Below are positions 37,823 through 47,752 of a stretch of 64,000 nt of DNA, one piece after another. The stretch covers positions 56,136-120,135 of the forward strand of contig JANXCQ010000011.1 in NCBI GenBank assembly GCA_025060195.1. Direction: 5' to 3'. The translations under genes and the position numbers were made by a program. Source of the stretch: Gemmatales bacterium (lineage in GTDB: Bacteria > Planctomycetota > Planctomycetia > Gemmatales > HRBIN36). Under the pieces are notes generated by a model, which saw only the letters and a list, made by a program, of their open reading frames with translations, ran no database searches and was not told where the DNA came from. Positions within the stretch are counted from its first letter, which is position 1; every line of letters starts with the position of its first letter.

Positions 37823-38431
37823 ATGACACCGGCGCAAGCCGAACGCATAGCACAGTTTCGCAAAATGGCCCAAGATGACCCGGATAACGAACTGGGCCAC
37901 TTCGGCCTGGGCAAGGCCCTCTTAGAAGCTGGTAATTTTGCCGAAGCTATCCCAGCCTTCGAACGTGCCATCGCGCTCAATCCAGACTTTTCCAAAGCAT
38001 ACCAATACCTGGGAGAGTGCTACGCTCGCCTGAACCAACGGGAAAAAGCGTTGGAGATTTTCTCACGTGGTTACCAAGTCGCTGACCGCCGCGGCGACCG
38101 CATGCCACGAGACGAAATGGCCCAATGGCTCCGTCAGCTAGGCGGACAAATACCAACTACCCAAACTCCCACCCCCTCAGCCGACACCCCAAGCGGTTTT
38201 CGCTGTCAACGTCCAGGATGTCCCGCTGGGCCCTTCGCCCGACCCCTACCCGCTCCCCCCATGAACGACGACCTAGGACGACTAATCCAAGAACGCATCT
38301 GTGCCGACTGCTGGCGCGACTGGCTCGCCATGGGCATCAAAGTCATCAACGAACTCCGCCTAGACCTCAGTGAAGAATCAGGCCAACGAACCTACGAAAT
38401 GTACATGAAACAATACCTCGGCCTAGAATAA
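37823..38431 (+). CDS. TPR protein fused to a YggX-like Fe(II)-trafficking domain
   Basis: This 202-residue protein has two or more tetratricopeptide repeats at residues 20-95 (DDPDNELGHFGLGKALLEAG, AIPAFERAIALNPDFSKAYQ, REKALEIFSRGYQ). A proline/threonine linker leads to a C-terminal domain resembling YggX/Fe(2+)-trafficking proteins. That domain shows CQRPGCPAGP, then DLGRLIQERICADCWRDWLA, then KVINELRLDLSE and YEMYMKQYLGLE. YggX protects iron-sulfur proteins against oxidants. The fusion with TPR suggests recruitment to a partner. The YggX cysteine region is near residue 129. AGGAGG precedes the ATG. Confidence 0.82.
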   Translation: MTPAQAERIAQFRKMAQDDPDNELGHFGLGKALLEAGNFAEAIPAFERAIALNPDFSKAYQYLGECYARLNQREKALEIFSRGYQVADRRGDRMPRDEMAQWLRQLGGQIPTTQTPTPSADTPSGFRCQRPGCPAGPFARPLPAPPMNDDLGRLIQERICADCWRDWLAMGIKVINELRLDLSEESGQRTYEMYMKQYLGLE

Positions 38432-38479
38432 CTCTCCCCAGTTTCCACGCCTATGACGCAGCCATCGTAAGGAGGGCGA

Positions 38480-39352
38480 ATGACTGTTTCCAGCGACCCT
38501 GATGCTACCAAGTTGCACAACGGGAGGACTTATTACTGGGCCAACTTTGGCTTGCTTGGCTATTGTGCCCGCTTCAGTTACGAAGGAACCGAACGCCTCC
38601 AACGCGGTGAGCAAGTCTTACTCCGCACTCACCGAGGAATCGAACTAGGACACATCCTCTGGCCCGACGACACCTCCAATGTTCATACCAACTCAGACGA
38701 ACCCAAACACCCGCCAAACAAAGTTTGGCCAGTAACCGGCAACATCATACGCGCTATCACCCCATCCGACCCGTGGTTATCACACCACCGCAGCCTCCTC
38801 GATGACCTGCACCGCTGGTTCGACCAACAGCTGACAGAATCAGCCACCACAGGGATCATCTGCGAACTTGAATACATTTACGAACCAGCCCAACTAGGCG
38901 TACTCCATCTAGGTTTGCCACCTCAACTCTTAGCACAACTAAGCCTGTCACTGCAACAGGAATTCAACCTACTGGTCGAATGGTACGACGCAACAGAATT
39001 GCTAGCCGCAGACGACGCCTGGGAAGAACGGCGCCACACGCCCAGAGAGCCAACCAGAACAACCCAGGCGATAGTCTGTCAAAGCGGCTGCGGCCATTGC
39101 CGCTGCAGCACCCCAACTTCCGACACTCACCCCAACGCCCACCTCAAATCACAAGAATCGCCACCATCTTCGCCACCAACTTCGTCAAACAGCGAGGCGG
39201 GCACGTCCAATCACCAGCCCAACGGCCACCCAGTTCGGTTCAACTGCGCCAACCAAAGCAGTCTAAGCGCCCACCAAACCGGTTCCCCACAACATGCCTG
39301 CACCAGTTGTGTGCTCCACACATGGTTCCACCGCGAACTTCGCCGACCGTAA
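38480..39352 (+). CDS. PSP1-like domain protein with Cys-containing, Ser/Thr/Asn-rich tail
   Basis: This 290-residue protein has AAGGAGGGCG before the ATG. Its N-terminal half resembles the PSP1/YaaT domain: ANFGLLGYCARFSYEG, then LQRGEQVLLRTHRGIELGHI near residues 40-59. This family in Firmicutes links to sporulation/RNA regulation; in planctomycetes its role is unknown. The C-terminal third is low-complexity and rich in Ser, Pro, His and Asn, with clusters CQSGCGHCRC near residue 198 and CTSC near the end. It follows the TPR-YggX gene by 48 nt and probably shares its transcript. The tail composition partly reflects strong C-richness of the strand. Confidence 0.7.
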   Translation: MTVSSDPDATKLHNGRTYYWANFGLLGYCARFSYEGTERLQRGEQVLLRTHRGIELGHILWPDDTSNVHTNSDEPKHPPNKVWPVTGNIIRAITPSDPWLSHHRSLLDDLHRWFDQQLTESATTGIICELEYIYEPAQLGVLHLGLPPQLLAQLSLSLQQEFNLLVEWYDATELLAADDAWEERRHTPREPTRTTQAIVCQSGCGHCRCSTPTSDTHPNAHLKSQESPPSSPPTSSNSEAGTSNHQPNGHPVRFNCANQSSLSAHQTGSPQHACTSCVLHTWFHRELRRP

Positions 39353-39806
39353 AACAGCACGGGATCATCAAACGAACCCACACGCCAACCATAAGAGCAA
39401 CCATCTCATCATCACCACGCATAAAGCCGCAGCGCTTACCGGCCACCGACAACAGTATCCACACCCTCCAAACAACCGAAGAGATTAGGCCTGCTGCTTG
39501 GAGGGGCAAACTGAGCACCACAAGCCTATCCCGAACCAATCAGGCAACTTGCCATTTGGCTCTCATCATCAACCTCCCTTCCGAGTTGCCGTTCCCTCCG
39601 CTATGCCAACTCGAAGCAGTGCCAGAAAACTTCCAAATCCAAAAAATTTTTGAGCAAACCCCTTAACGCCCAGGCCGTTATCTTGACATGGTAACTTCAA
39701 TACATCGCAGCGGGAAGAGGCGAGCCTGAGTCAGGTCGGCACGTAGCCATTTCCGAGGTTCGCCGAGCGGCATATCGAAGCTCGGCTGCAGCAAGGAGGA
39801 GCTCCG
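39353..39806. other. Gap between PSP1-like gene and the decayed locus
   Basis: A long frame runs through here (38980-39666) but it overlaps the PSP1-like gene in another phase and its product is a low-complexity Pro/Arg/Thr string, so it is rejected. The strand is strikingly C- and A-rich up to about 39.65 kb. No other feature was recognised. Confidence 0.4.
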
Positions 39807-42720
39807 ATGCGCAGCGCTGCGTTCGTCAATCGGTGTGTGTCGGCTGGACACACACAGGTGGATTGCGCGCCTGTGTGATTGGCTTTGGGAACGCTTCGGT
39901 TCGCAGAAACGTCCGAGGCCCAGTTGTCAGAACCTTCGCCTGGTGCTGGAAATGTTAGAGGAGCGCAATGCTGGTAACACCAGTTATCCGATGCTTAGAA
40001 TTTGGAGTTCTACTTAGGGTTCAATTATCTACCGAAATCCTGTTTCTGCCGATACTAATCAGCTAATGCTTAGAATCCTAGAGCCACAATTTTCGAGGCA
40101 TGTTCCAAATGCTTCACGGTTAGAAGGCACTATATCATTTGCTTACTCCGCGGCCCTTCACTGGCGGGGATGGCCTCAGTCCCCCGCGCAACACACTACT
40201 TTTCGGCAACCTGCTGGCCAACGATTCCGACCCCGACGAATCCCACCGACTTTCACTAAGTTCAACGATTAGGTATGGGTCATAGAACATCCTTTCCCTT
40301 TCTCGATAGGTTTAGCAACTCCTGACATGTAAAAACATAGAATAATGCGCTGACGCTAAGCTAATTAACTTATCGTTACACGATACCACAGAGCACGGGC
40401 TACCTGACCGTCCATGCCGATGGCAGCTTCCAGTTTGTGCCGACGTTACGCTATCGCGGCCCGGTGTCGTTCACCTACACCATGTTCGACGGCGAACATG
40501 AAGCCACCGCGTCCGTGTTTATCAACATCTATAACAACTCGCAGCACCTACCAGTTCTAAGAACATTTTCACGGACTTCTTGGCATCTGTCCTTATCAAC
40601 ATTTATGACAGTCCGCCGCAGGTCAGCGACAGTTGGCTCAGCGTGCTGCACGACCAGAGCATCACGGGCGACTTGCTCAGTCTCGGCTGGGACTTAGACG
40701 GCGACAGTCTGAGTATCGTGCCGATCAACGGCGTGCATATCGGATATATATTAGTGAAACAGCTTATTAGGCTGGTAAAGTCTAAACATGATGGCAATCA
40801 ACGGCTCGCGGCTTAGAATGTATATCCGTAGAAGAGTACACCGGTGGAACATATTAGTGGCCTCCCAGGCTCTAACATAGATCTGATGGGGCTTAAGCCA
40901 CGTGTGGGTTCAACCCTGGTGGAATACCTTACTGGCTTCCCAAAGTCCGGAGACAGTGTGAACCGACGGCATTCGCGTATGATCTATATGAGTGAAATCG
41001 CTAATTAGGTTGGCAAACTCTAGACATGGCAACGATCAGCGGCTGATGGCTTAGATATATATGCGTGGAAAGTATATCAGCGGAATGTCTTACTAGCTTC
41101 CCAGGTTCCAGGATAGGTCGAGTGCGGCTTGAGCCCGGTTTGGGTTTGGCTCTAGTGCAATATCTCACTGGCCTCCCAGAGTTAAGAGATCGTGTGAAAC
41201 GACGGCGTGTGCATTCCCCATGAGGGCGGCGATGGACCTTACTATTTCGGTCACCCGATCAGTCTGCCGAGTGGTGGCTCGCTCACCGTGTTCGCGGACG
41301 GCACCTTCACCTACGCCCCACCCCCTAACTACGCTGGCCCCGATTCGTTCACCTTCACCCTGAGCGACGGCCTGGACAGCACCAGCGCTGAGGTGAACAT
41401 TTTCCTCTATAACAGCGCGCCTGTCGCCTCCGACGCCTACTATACTATCTTGCATGACACTGAACTAACGGGCCAGGTGTACGACTACGACGCCGACGGC
41501 GAGTCAATCGTTGCTGAGTTGGTGAGCGGCCCTGCTAACGGTACACTTATTCTTAATCCTGATGGTTCTTTCATATATACGCCGAATCAGTGGTTTACTG
41601 GCTTAGACACCTTCGTCTATCGTTGGCGGGACGGAGTAACAGCTAGTCTCCCCGCGACAGTAACTATATTAATGTATGATAATCTCTGGTTCCAGGCCGA
41701 AGCTGATGATCTTCATATCTCAATCTCACAGCTGACAGAGCACTTGCCGATAATTCCCGGCAGCACTTGGCCGGTGAGCTTGATAAGTCAGCCTCGGTGG
41801 GGCAGTGTCAGTTGGGCCAGCCGTAGCGTCATCCGCTATGAATTTGATACGAGTTTATATAATAAGCTGCTTAATGCTTGGCAAAACGAGTCACCCATAG
41901 GCATCGCTGATGGGTTCTCTGTTTCGCTCACTCATTCAGAGACGGGCTTGACTTTTGTGCGAGACACTAAAATTGGCCTTCACCCGATGATCTCCCGGTT
42001 AAACTCCATCAGTCCTCCGACGCAAGGCGATGGGAGCGGACAACCCGTTCACAGCTGGGCTAATCGCAACTTTGATCTAATAGCTCGTTTACGCGATCAT
42101 GACATGACTGTCGAAACCTAGTTCGTAGTTACTGTCGATGAAGTCGTTCCTGGGACGAAGCAAGGGTACAGCGGGCAGCAAGGGATCTGGTTTGGCCATG
42201 CATCGGCAGGCATTGGGGATACTTCAACCTCGGAAATTTATGGTAATGGTTTCCATCTTAATGGTCTTGGCCGCTGGCTCAGTAGTGGTCTCGCCGGCTC
42301 TGTGCTAGATAATACCAACTAAAACTATGATGTCGGTCGCGCCTGGCCTATAGACCGGGATACTTTCAGGGCCATGAAGGATTGGTTCGAACGCCAGCGT
42401 AATAACCCACCCCTTTATAAACCTTTGCACTACAACTGCATCGCATGGGTGCTGGATGCAATCGACGAAGCAGGAACGAACCATATCTTGTGCCATCTAG
42501 AATCCATACGGGAAGATTTGCGGAACCTGCGGGATGGAGCATGAAGGGCATTGCAAGCGGCTCAGATACTGGCTGCACTAGGTGTTCCAATGCCTCAAAA
42601 AGAGGTCGCAAAACTCCGATTGATTGCCACTATAGATCCTAATACAATTCCACCGTTGCATTTCGCCCACCACTTGGCCGCGGCGCTGCGATCCGATGAA
42701 CTAGGAGTGCAACTACCATG
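39807..42720 (+). pseudogene. Broken cadherin-like repeat protein with C-terminal Cys/His peptidase-like domain (copy 1)
   Basis: The ATG at 39807 has AAGGAGGAG upstream. The frame breaks after MRSAAFVNR and resumes in another phase as RWIARLCDWLWERFG and QNLRLVLEMLEERN. This is the planctomycete giant-protein N-terminal signature. Cadherin-like units can be read in different phases: GNLLANDSDPDE (~40.2 kb), GYLTVHADGSFQFVP with FTYTMFDG (~40.4 kb), LSVLHDQSITGDLL (~40.65 kb), then one long open stretch 41207-42121. The last frame continues past TAG (42119) and TAA (42320), with FGHASAGIGD and HYNCIAWVLDAIDEAG. A final phase shift ends at TGA 42718-42720, overlapping the next gene start. Once it was a large secreted surface protein. 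Confidence 0.8.
40742..41215 (+). repeat. Two tandem copies of a roughly 237-bp unit
   Basis: Anchor blocks recur 236-238 bp apart: AGTGAAA (40753, 40991), TCCCAGG (40863, 41099) and ACTGGC(T/C)TCCC (40931, 41167). Each unit ends with a version of ACGGCGTGCAT, the same sequence that precedes unit 1 at about 40730. The block splits the cadherin-like reading frame between VPINGVH and PHEGGDGPYYFG. The units carry many stops in all phases and no recognised product. Confidence 0.8.
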
Positions 42721-44145
42721 AGGCAAGAGCACGGAATTACGGGGTATGGTTATAAGGCATCTGAGCGGAGGCCGTATCTAAGGACGCACATCACGATGCC
42801 TCTATGTCTGCTGGTGGTCTTCATGGGGGTGATTCTGAGAACTTATCGCCCCACAGCCGCAGAGCCTGGTGAGCAGTTCTTATACAAACCAGATTTTCTA
42901 TGCTTTACAGTTTTGACTATGTTTCCTCAAGTCCATCGAGCGAGCAAAAAACTTTACTGTTGCTGTTATGAAGGACACCCCTCCGACTGGAGCACTGGGC
43001 GTGGCAGAAACATAGTAACGCGCTGGGATCTAAAGACAGGTAAACGTGAAGTCGTTGCTGAGCATAAAGGATTTCCTGCATTCATTAATCAAGTATCCCC
43101 AGGGGGCTCGTGGTTGTTATTGAGTGCCTCGAGTTTTGCTGAGAGGAAGACTGATCGGAAGAACCTGTCAGAACCAGCAATGTTGGCCGAGTTAGGACTT
43201 TTCAGTTCTCTCTTTTCTAGTGCGACTCTGCAGTGCCAATACACTTGGTCCCACCCCACAGTCATGCTGCCTGCCGTTCAACGAGAAATAGCTGTTTTTC
43301 TCGATGATAGTCGCCTGGCTTTCCTGCTCGAGCAGTTCCAGAAGGAGGATGGACAATATAAATATACCGTTGCTGTCTGGAGCTTAGTCCCACAAATCAG
43401 CGAGGAAATGCGATTTCCGTTGCTTAGTCTGCAAAACCACTTAATTCATGCCGCCAAGTTGAACCAACCCAACCAACTGCTTCTTCTCGCCTCCGAGCCT
43501 AATACCAAAGAACCGCGAGTGAGAACTGTTTATTTAGTCATATATGATCTAAAACAGAAAAGTGTGCATTCCCGTTGGCGCATCATGGAAGTGGAACACT
43601 CGTCTCCGAAGCCTAATTTTGAATTTCCTGTCTCCATTCTTGCTGCTGATCGAATATCCGGCCGGACCCTCTTATCATACAACGATACCATCTTTCTCCA
43701 TGAGCCCGGAAAGCCGCTCATGGCTCTAGAGTGCCCGCGAGATTTCAATAACCAACCTCTGAATGCCGTGGACCTAAGTCCCGAAGGCAAATATGTGGCT
43801 TTTGAGTCCACACGGATAGTCCTCTATCACGTTGACGAGAGGAAGTATAGAGTCTTGGACACTTCTATCGAGAACATTCTACGAGCCTGGGACAATCCCC
43901 CTTTGTTCAGCCCTCTGGCCCAAGTGGTTCATGATCCGGTGATGGCGGCGCTGATGCCCTTGAAGAAGCGCTTGATGGGGTGGCGTCTGGTAACCTTCCT
44001 TGGCAACGGGGATAAGCTGTTAGGTATCACTACCTACGGCAAAGCAGTGGTTTGGGATGCAGCCTCGGGAAAACAATTGCTCTCTTTCAAGGTTGCCAAA
44101 ACTAACTTGGGTGCTGACTTAGAACAAATCCTGGGACTGGATTAG
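42718..44145 (+). CDS. Membrane-anchored/secreted beta-propeller-like protein (copy 1 partner)
   Basis: This intact 475-residue frame has an ATG that overlaps the stop of the broken repeat gene (ATGA) and an AGGAG upstream. An N-terminal hydrophobic segment (MPLCLLVVFMGVILRTYRP, near residues 27-45) suggests export or anchoring. The rest reads as WD40/YVTN-like propeller blades: NIVTRWDLKTGKREVVAEHK, NQVSPGGSWLLLSASS, VDLSPEGKYVAFESTRIVLY and KAVVWDAASGKQLLSFKV. Coupling to the repeat/peptidase gene suggests that the two worked together. It may survive as an orphan or be starting to decay. Function is unknown. Confidence 0.75.
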   Translation: MRQEHGITGYGYKASERRPYLRTHITMPLCLLVVFMGVILRTYRPTAAEPGEQFLYKPDFLCFTVLTMFPQVHRASKKLYCCCYEGHPSDWSTGRGRNIVTRWDLKTGKREVVAEHKGFPAFINQVSPGGSWLLLSASSFAERKTDRKNLSEPAMLAELGLFSSLFSSATLQCQYTWSHPTVMLPAVQREIAVFLDDSRLAFLLEQFQKEDGQYKYTVAVWSLVPQISEEMRFPLLSLQNHLIHAAKLNQPNQLLLLASEPNTKEPRVRTVYLVIYDLKQKSVHSRWRIMEVEHSSPKPNFEFPVSILAADRISGRTLLSYNDTIFLHEPGKPLMALECPRDFNNQPLNAVDLSPEGKYVAFESTRIVLYHVDERKYRVLDTSIENILRAWDNPPLFSPLAQVVHDPVMAALMPLKKRLMGWRLVTFLGNGDKLLGITTYGKAVVWDAASGKQLLSFKVAKTNLGADLEQILGLD

Positions 44146-44299
44146 TCCTCCGGACACCTACTCCAGAATCCTGTCGCTTCCATACCTATTGTTTCATAGA
44201 CACTCTGGATTCTTATCGGCGGAAATTGCAACTTCTCTTGAGGATAGGCTTCGCAATCGTCTCAAGCAGGGGCAGAATTCGTGGTAACACTTTAACGGC

Positions 44300-46120
44300 C
44301 AACCTCAACGTCCAAGCACGGCCCTACCTGGTCGAAGGGCCACCATATTTTGCTGCGCACTAGCGGGTACACTCCCCAATCGCATAGCTATCATCCCGAC
44401 GGCGATGCGATCACGGCGCAATTAGTAAAGGGGCTGTCGCAGGGCAGTCTCATGTTCACCGCATGTGGCAGTTTCCTTCCGCCACTTTGATTATGTGTTG
44501 CGGTTGCGCTGATGGATGGCAGTGTCACGTTCCGTGCTAGTAGCAGCTATAAGTATGCGCCGAAGTGGAGTTTATTGGGCAGTATTAGTTTCAGTTTCAT
44601 CTGAATCGAAGCAAGTGTAACACGGTGACCATCTGGATTAACATGAGTAATGAGTAAGGACGCTCGGATTGCTTATCGCGCTTACTATACTATTCTTCAC
44701 GATACAGAACTTAGAGGATGGCTAAACGGTTATGATCCGGACGGCGAATTGTTAGTGGCGGAGGTGGAAAGCGATTCGTCTCGCGGAACCGTAACAATTT
44801 ACCTAGATGGAAGCCTTGTTTACGTTCCGTATCTTTCTTAGAGTGGCTTCGATGGTTTTACTTATACTTGGAGGGATGGAGCGCAACGAGGAAATACCGC
44901 CTCGGTTCCTGTGCAAATATATGATACGCCTCCCGGCCTATGATTTACGTCAGCTTGTCTTATAGTTGCATGTCGAAGGTATGAGGAGATGGAGCTGACT
45001 TTAGTTGAGGAAGACCCCGATGGCGATGGTGTGGGGGTAGAAATTCCTGAATATCCGCAGCATGTTCGATGAGTGCTTATGTCGAGTGAATTGGGAAATT
45101 GTTACTCGTACTTCGCAGGGGGGATTTTGAAGGCTACGATTATTTCACATTCGTGGTCGCCGATGGTGTCGCTCGCACTGCATCGGTGTCGGTGCAAATG
45201 TTAGTCTAGGATCGGGCTATAGATGGAAGCGCTTTGGGTGGATTTTCGATATTAGTGGGCGCGCTGCATAAGTCGGTAACGGTGGCGAACCGAGCTCCGA
45301 GTCAGTGCAACAAGGTCAAACTGACGATTGCTGGCCGATCACTTCTATTGATACGTTGGCAAAATAGCGGCCCGATGACATGAGGGCGATGCTCGTTAAT
45401 AAGGGTGTTCAGGGGAATGCGGGGCTATGATCTTAACTTGCCGGGCGCTGCAAGTGGGAGAACGACTATACGATATTGGGGTTATCATCCGCTGCCTCTC
45501 AAAGTGGTCAAGATTTTTAATGATGACTGGCGTTTAACTTATGATGTGGACAGTAAGTCATTATTGTTGCGTTGCCATGGGGACTGGGCCACGGTGCTGG
45601 AGGTGGGCTATGTTTGTTATCGGGACCGTTTGGAGATCATGAGGGCGAACTTTCGGTGGGAATTCCTTCACGGTAGCTAGGACAGGAATGTTAGCCGAGC
45701 GTCCTGCGATTTCAGAGCCTTCTTTATTAGAACTGGCGCGGAGTTGTTGGCGCAATTTGAGCGGTTTCGCCAGGGGTGCTATCGAGAGGTTGACAGGCCA
45801 TGCTGTGGAAACGGAATTGCTCTAGTGCACGCGTGGTAGCATAGCGCGGGCCAAACTCCAGACCGCTTTATCCCGGAATGGAGTAGTAGTCGCTTCCACC
45901 TATCTATCCTAGTCCTATTTTTTCGAAAATCTTGAAAACTATCGTTTTGTCATATGGGATTATTACGCAGTAGTGGGTTATCACGACCAAACCGATTAGG
46001 TGAGTTTACGGAACCCTTGGGGACGCGTGGGGCCAGAAGGCAACCCTGAGGATGGTCTAATATTCCAAATAGCATTTACTACGTTCACTGGGGTTTTGTA
46101 GAGATTGTCTATGTGCAGGT
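44300..46120 (+). pseudogene. Broken cadherin-like repeat protein with calpain-type (C2) peptidase domain (copy 2)
   Basis: Remnants read in several phases. Cadherin-like units: HPDGDAITAQLVKGLSQGSL (~44.4 kb), YYTILHDTELRGWLNGYDPD and SGFDGFTYTWRDGAQ (44.68-44.9 kb), DFEGYDYFTFVVADGVARTA (~45.15 kb). A calpain-type domain then follows: VQQGQTDDCWPITSIDTLAK, with the catalytic Cys codon at 45329-45331, a stop, and RPDDMRAMLVN. Later come ELARSCWRNLSGFARGAIER, ALSRNGVVVAST and YYAVVGYHDQTD, then a stop and VSLRNPWGRVGPEGNPEDG, with the Asn codon at 46012-46014. The expected catalytic His position before YAVVGY no longer reads as His. No intact start was found. Confidence 0.8.
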
Positions 46121-46182
46121 TCCTCGAGAGTATGTTGCTCGCCTGGGAATACTTGGTCTAAATAAACGACGGGGAGGTAACC

Positions 46183-47441
46183 ATGCCTACAGCTTCGGGA
46201 AAATTATTCCGGAAGAGTGTGATTGCGGCATTAGTTGTAATAATGCTTTCCTGCTGCCAGCGTTATAGTTTGGAACGATAGCATATTTCAGCTCTACGAT
46301 CACGATGGTTACCCATCTTCGTTTTGTGAATTACAATTCTCAGTTACGCGTTAGCGGAGGTCCAATCTCTACGTGGGCTGCGCCCAGTGAAATAGGCCTT
46401 ATGATTGCACGAAGTGGCAGCCGGTGGCCAGGAGCCAGCCCGAGATATGAGTCAATCCCCCTCACACGGTGGCTATGTTTCGTCAAGCAAAAAATTTTCT
46501 CGCCATTACTCGAAGGCCGGGAGAGCACCAGGATCATCCGCCCCTTTTCCCGTCAGGATGTGGTCTGTGCTAGCCTCGTTGGCCTACGCAGCGCCCCCGC
46601 CCATTGGAACGCACGAGATTATTGAGTGGGACTATTAGGCGAAAAGACAGAAAAATTACTAAGTGGAATCCAAACAACTGCCGCTCGGACATCTTTTGCA
46701 GGAAATCAGCGACTTGGGCATTAGTTCGGACGACACGATTATAGTGGTTGGCTCATCACATCACTGTCTAAATGAATACGGATTAAGATACTTAATTGGG
46801 AGCAGGAAACGTTTGCCTTTCGATGGCCGAAGTTAGAATTCGTCTGGCAGCTGGACAAGGACCATCCGCAGATGAAGGTCAATTCCGCAGGCACCACCTG
46901 TTTATGCTGTCGCACATCAACGCCACTGCCCTATAAGTCTGCCGGAGCGTCGGACCTAACCCCGGAATTGAAGGTAGTGGAGATCGCATTGGGGAAAACC
47001 GTGGCGGAATTAGACACTAAGCAAGACAAACCGCTTTTTGCCAATTGGTGGCCTAACCGCGCTAAAGTTTTATTATTGACCGCTTCGCGAGCATTAGTCG
47101 CTCTGAATGAGCAATTGAAACCTGAAAAGGAGTTGGTGAGGACTAAGATTTTGGGTAATCCGATTCAGTTGATGACGTATGATTCAGGGGATTTAGTATT
47201 GTTGGCGGATGAGCGGCGTGTTGAGGTGTATTCGGGTACAACTTGGGAATTGCAGTACGAATGGTCGGGCGGGGAGGGCGAGTGGATCACGGCGGCGACT
47301 TGTTTGGGCGATGGAAAGTACGTGGCCTGGGCTACCGCGCGGGCTAAGCATGCGTATCCTGCTTTCTTGCGTGAGGCTCGGAGTCCGAAAGTGTATGTAT
47401 ATGATCTCCAGACCGGTAAAATCGTGGCCACGATTAGATAA
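46183..47441 (+). pseudogene. Broken beta-propeller lipoprotein (copy 2 partner)
   Basis: The ATG at 46183 has GGGGAGGTAA upstream and encodes a lipoprotein-like signal (KSVIAALVVIMLSCCQRYS, lipobox LSCC) that hits TAG at 46279. Later fragments are readable in other phases: PLGHLLQEISDLGISSDD, then FRWPKLEFVWQLDKDHPQMK running into an open stretch 46872-47441. That stretch has propeller-like segments (GKTVAELDTKQDKPLFANWW, DLVLLADERRVEVYSG, GDGKYVAWATARAK, KVYVYDLQTGKIVATI). By position and layout it is the counterpart of the 42718 gene. The C-terminal 189-codon frame could be expressed but has no good start. Confidence 0.72.
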
Positions 47442-47752
47442 GGACGTCCTAGGCTCGTTGCCTGTTATTATGCTTTGGAGGTATTTTTGTAATCATAAGG
47501 GAAGACTGTTTCGGCTCTTCATAGATGCGAGCTCAAGCGGGTGAGTACGAGGTGTTAGATAAACTGATTGGATATAGTGGCGCTATTAGGCGCTTAGTAG
47601 AATCGGCTGGTGGATAGTTAGTGGCATTATAGTTACAGTTTAGGATAATAGGAGCAATGGCTCCTTAAGGAATGGTATCACATTGGCTGGGTGGTGGTAG
47701 GGCACTAAGTGAACGAGGCGGGAGGGAACCGGAAATGGCTTGGAGATGGGGA
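47442..47752. other. Gap after the decayed locus
   Basis: No gene is recognised. The top strand becomes strongly G-rich towards 47.7 kb. Only short frames without ribosome sites are present; the convergent nagB-like gene ends at 47753. Confidence 0.4.

Noticed and set aside
38980..39666. A 228-codon open frame overlapping the PSP1-like gene and the following gap
   Set aside because: It runs in another phase of a supported gene, encodes a low-complexity Pro/Arg/Thr string, and is explained by the C/A-rich strand that lacks stops.
40895..40925. T-arm-like GGGTTCAACCC, suggesting a tRNA
   Set aside because: No matching acceptor or anticodon arms; it is part of the 237-bp repeat and not preserved in the second copy.
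44146..44300. Replication origin at the composition switch near 44.2 kb
   Set aside because: No DnaA-box cluster, no AT-rich unwinding stretch and no dnaA/dnaN/gyrB genes. The opposite switch occurs only 9 kb later, which fits a local inversion better.
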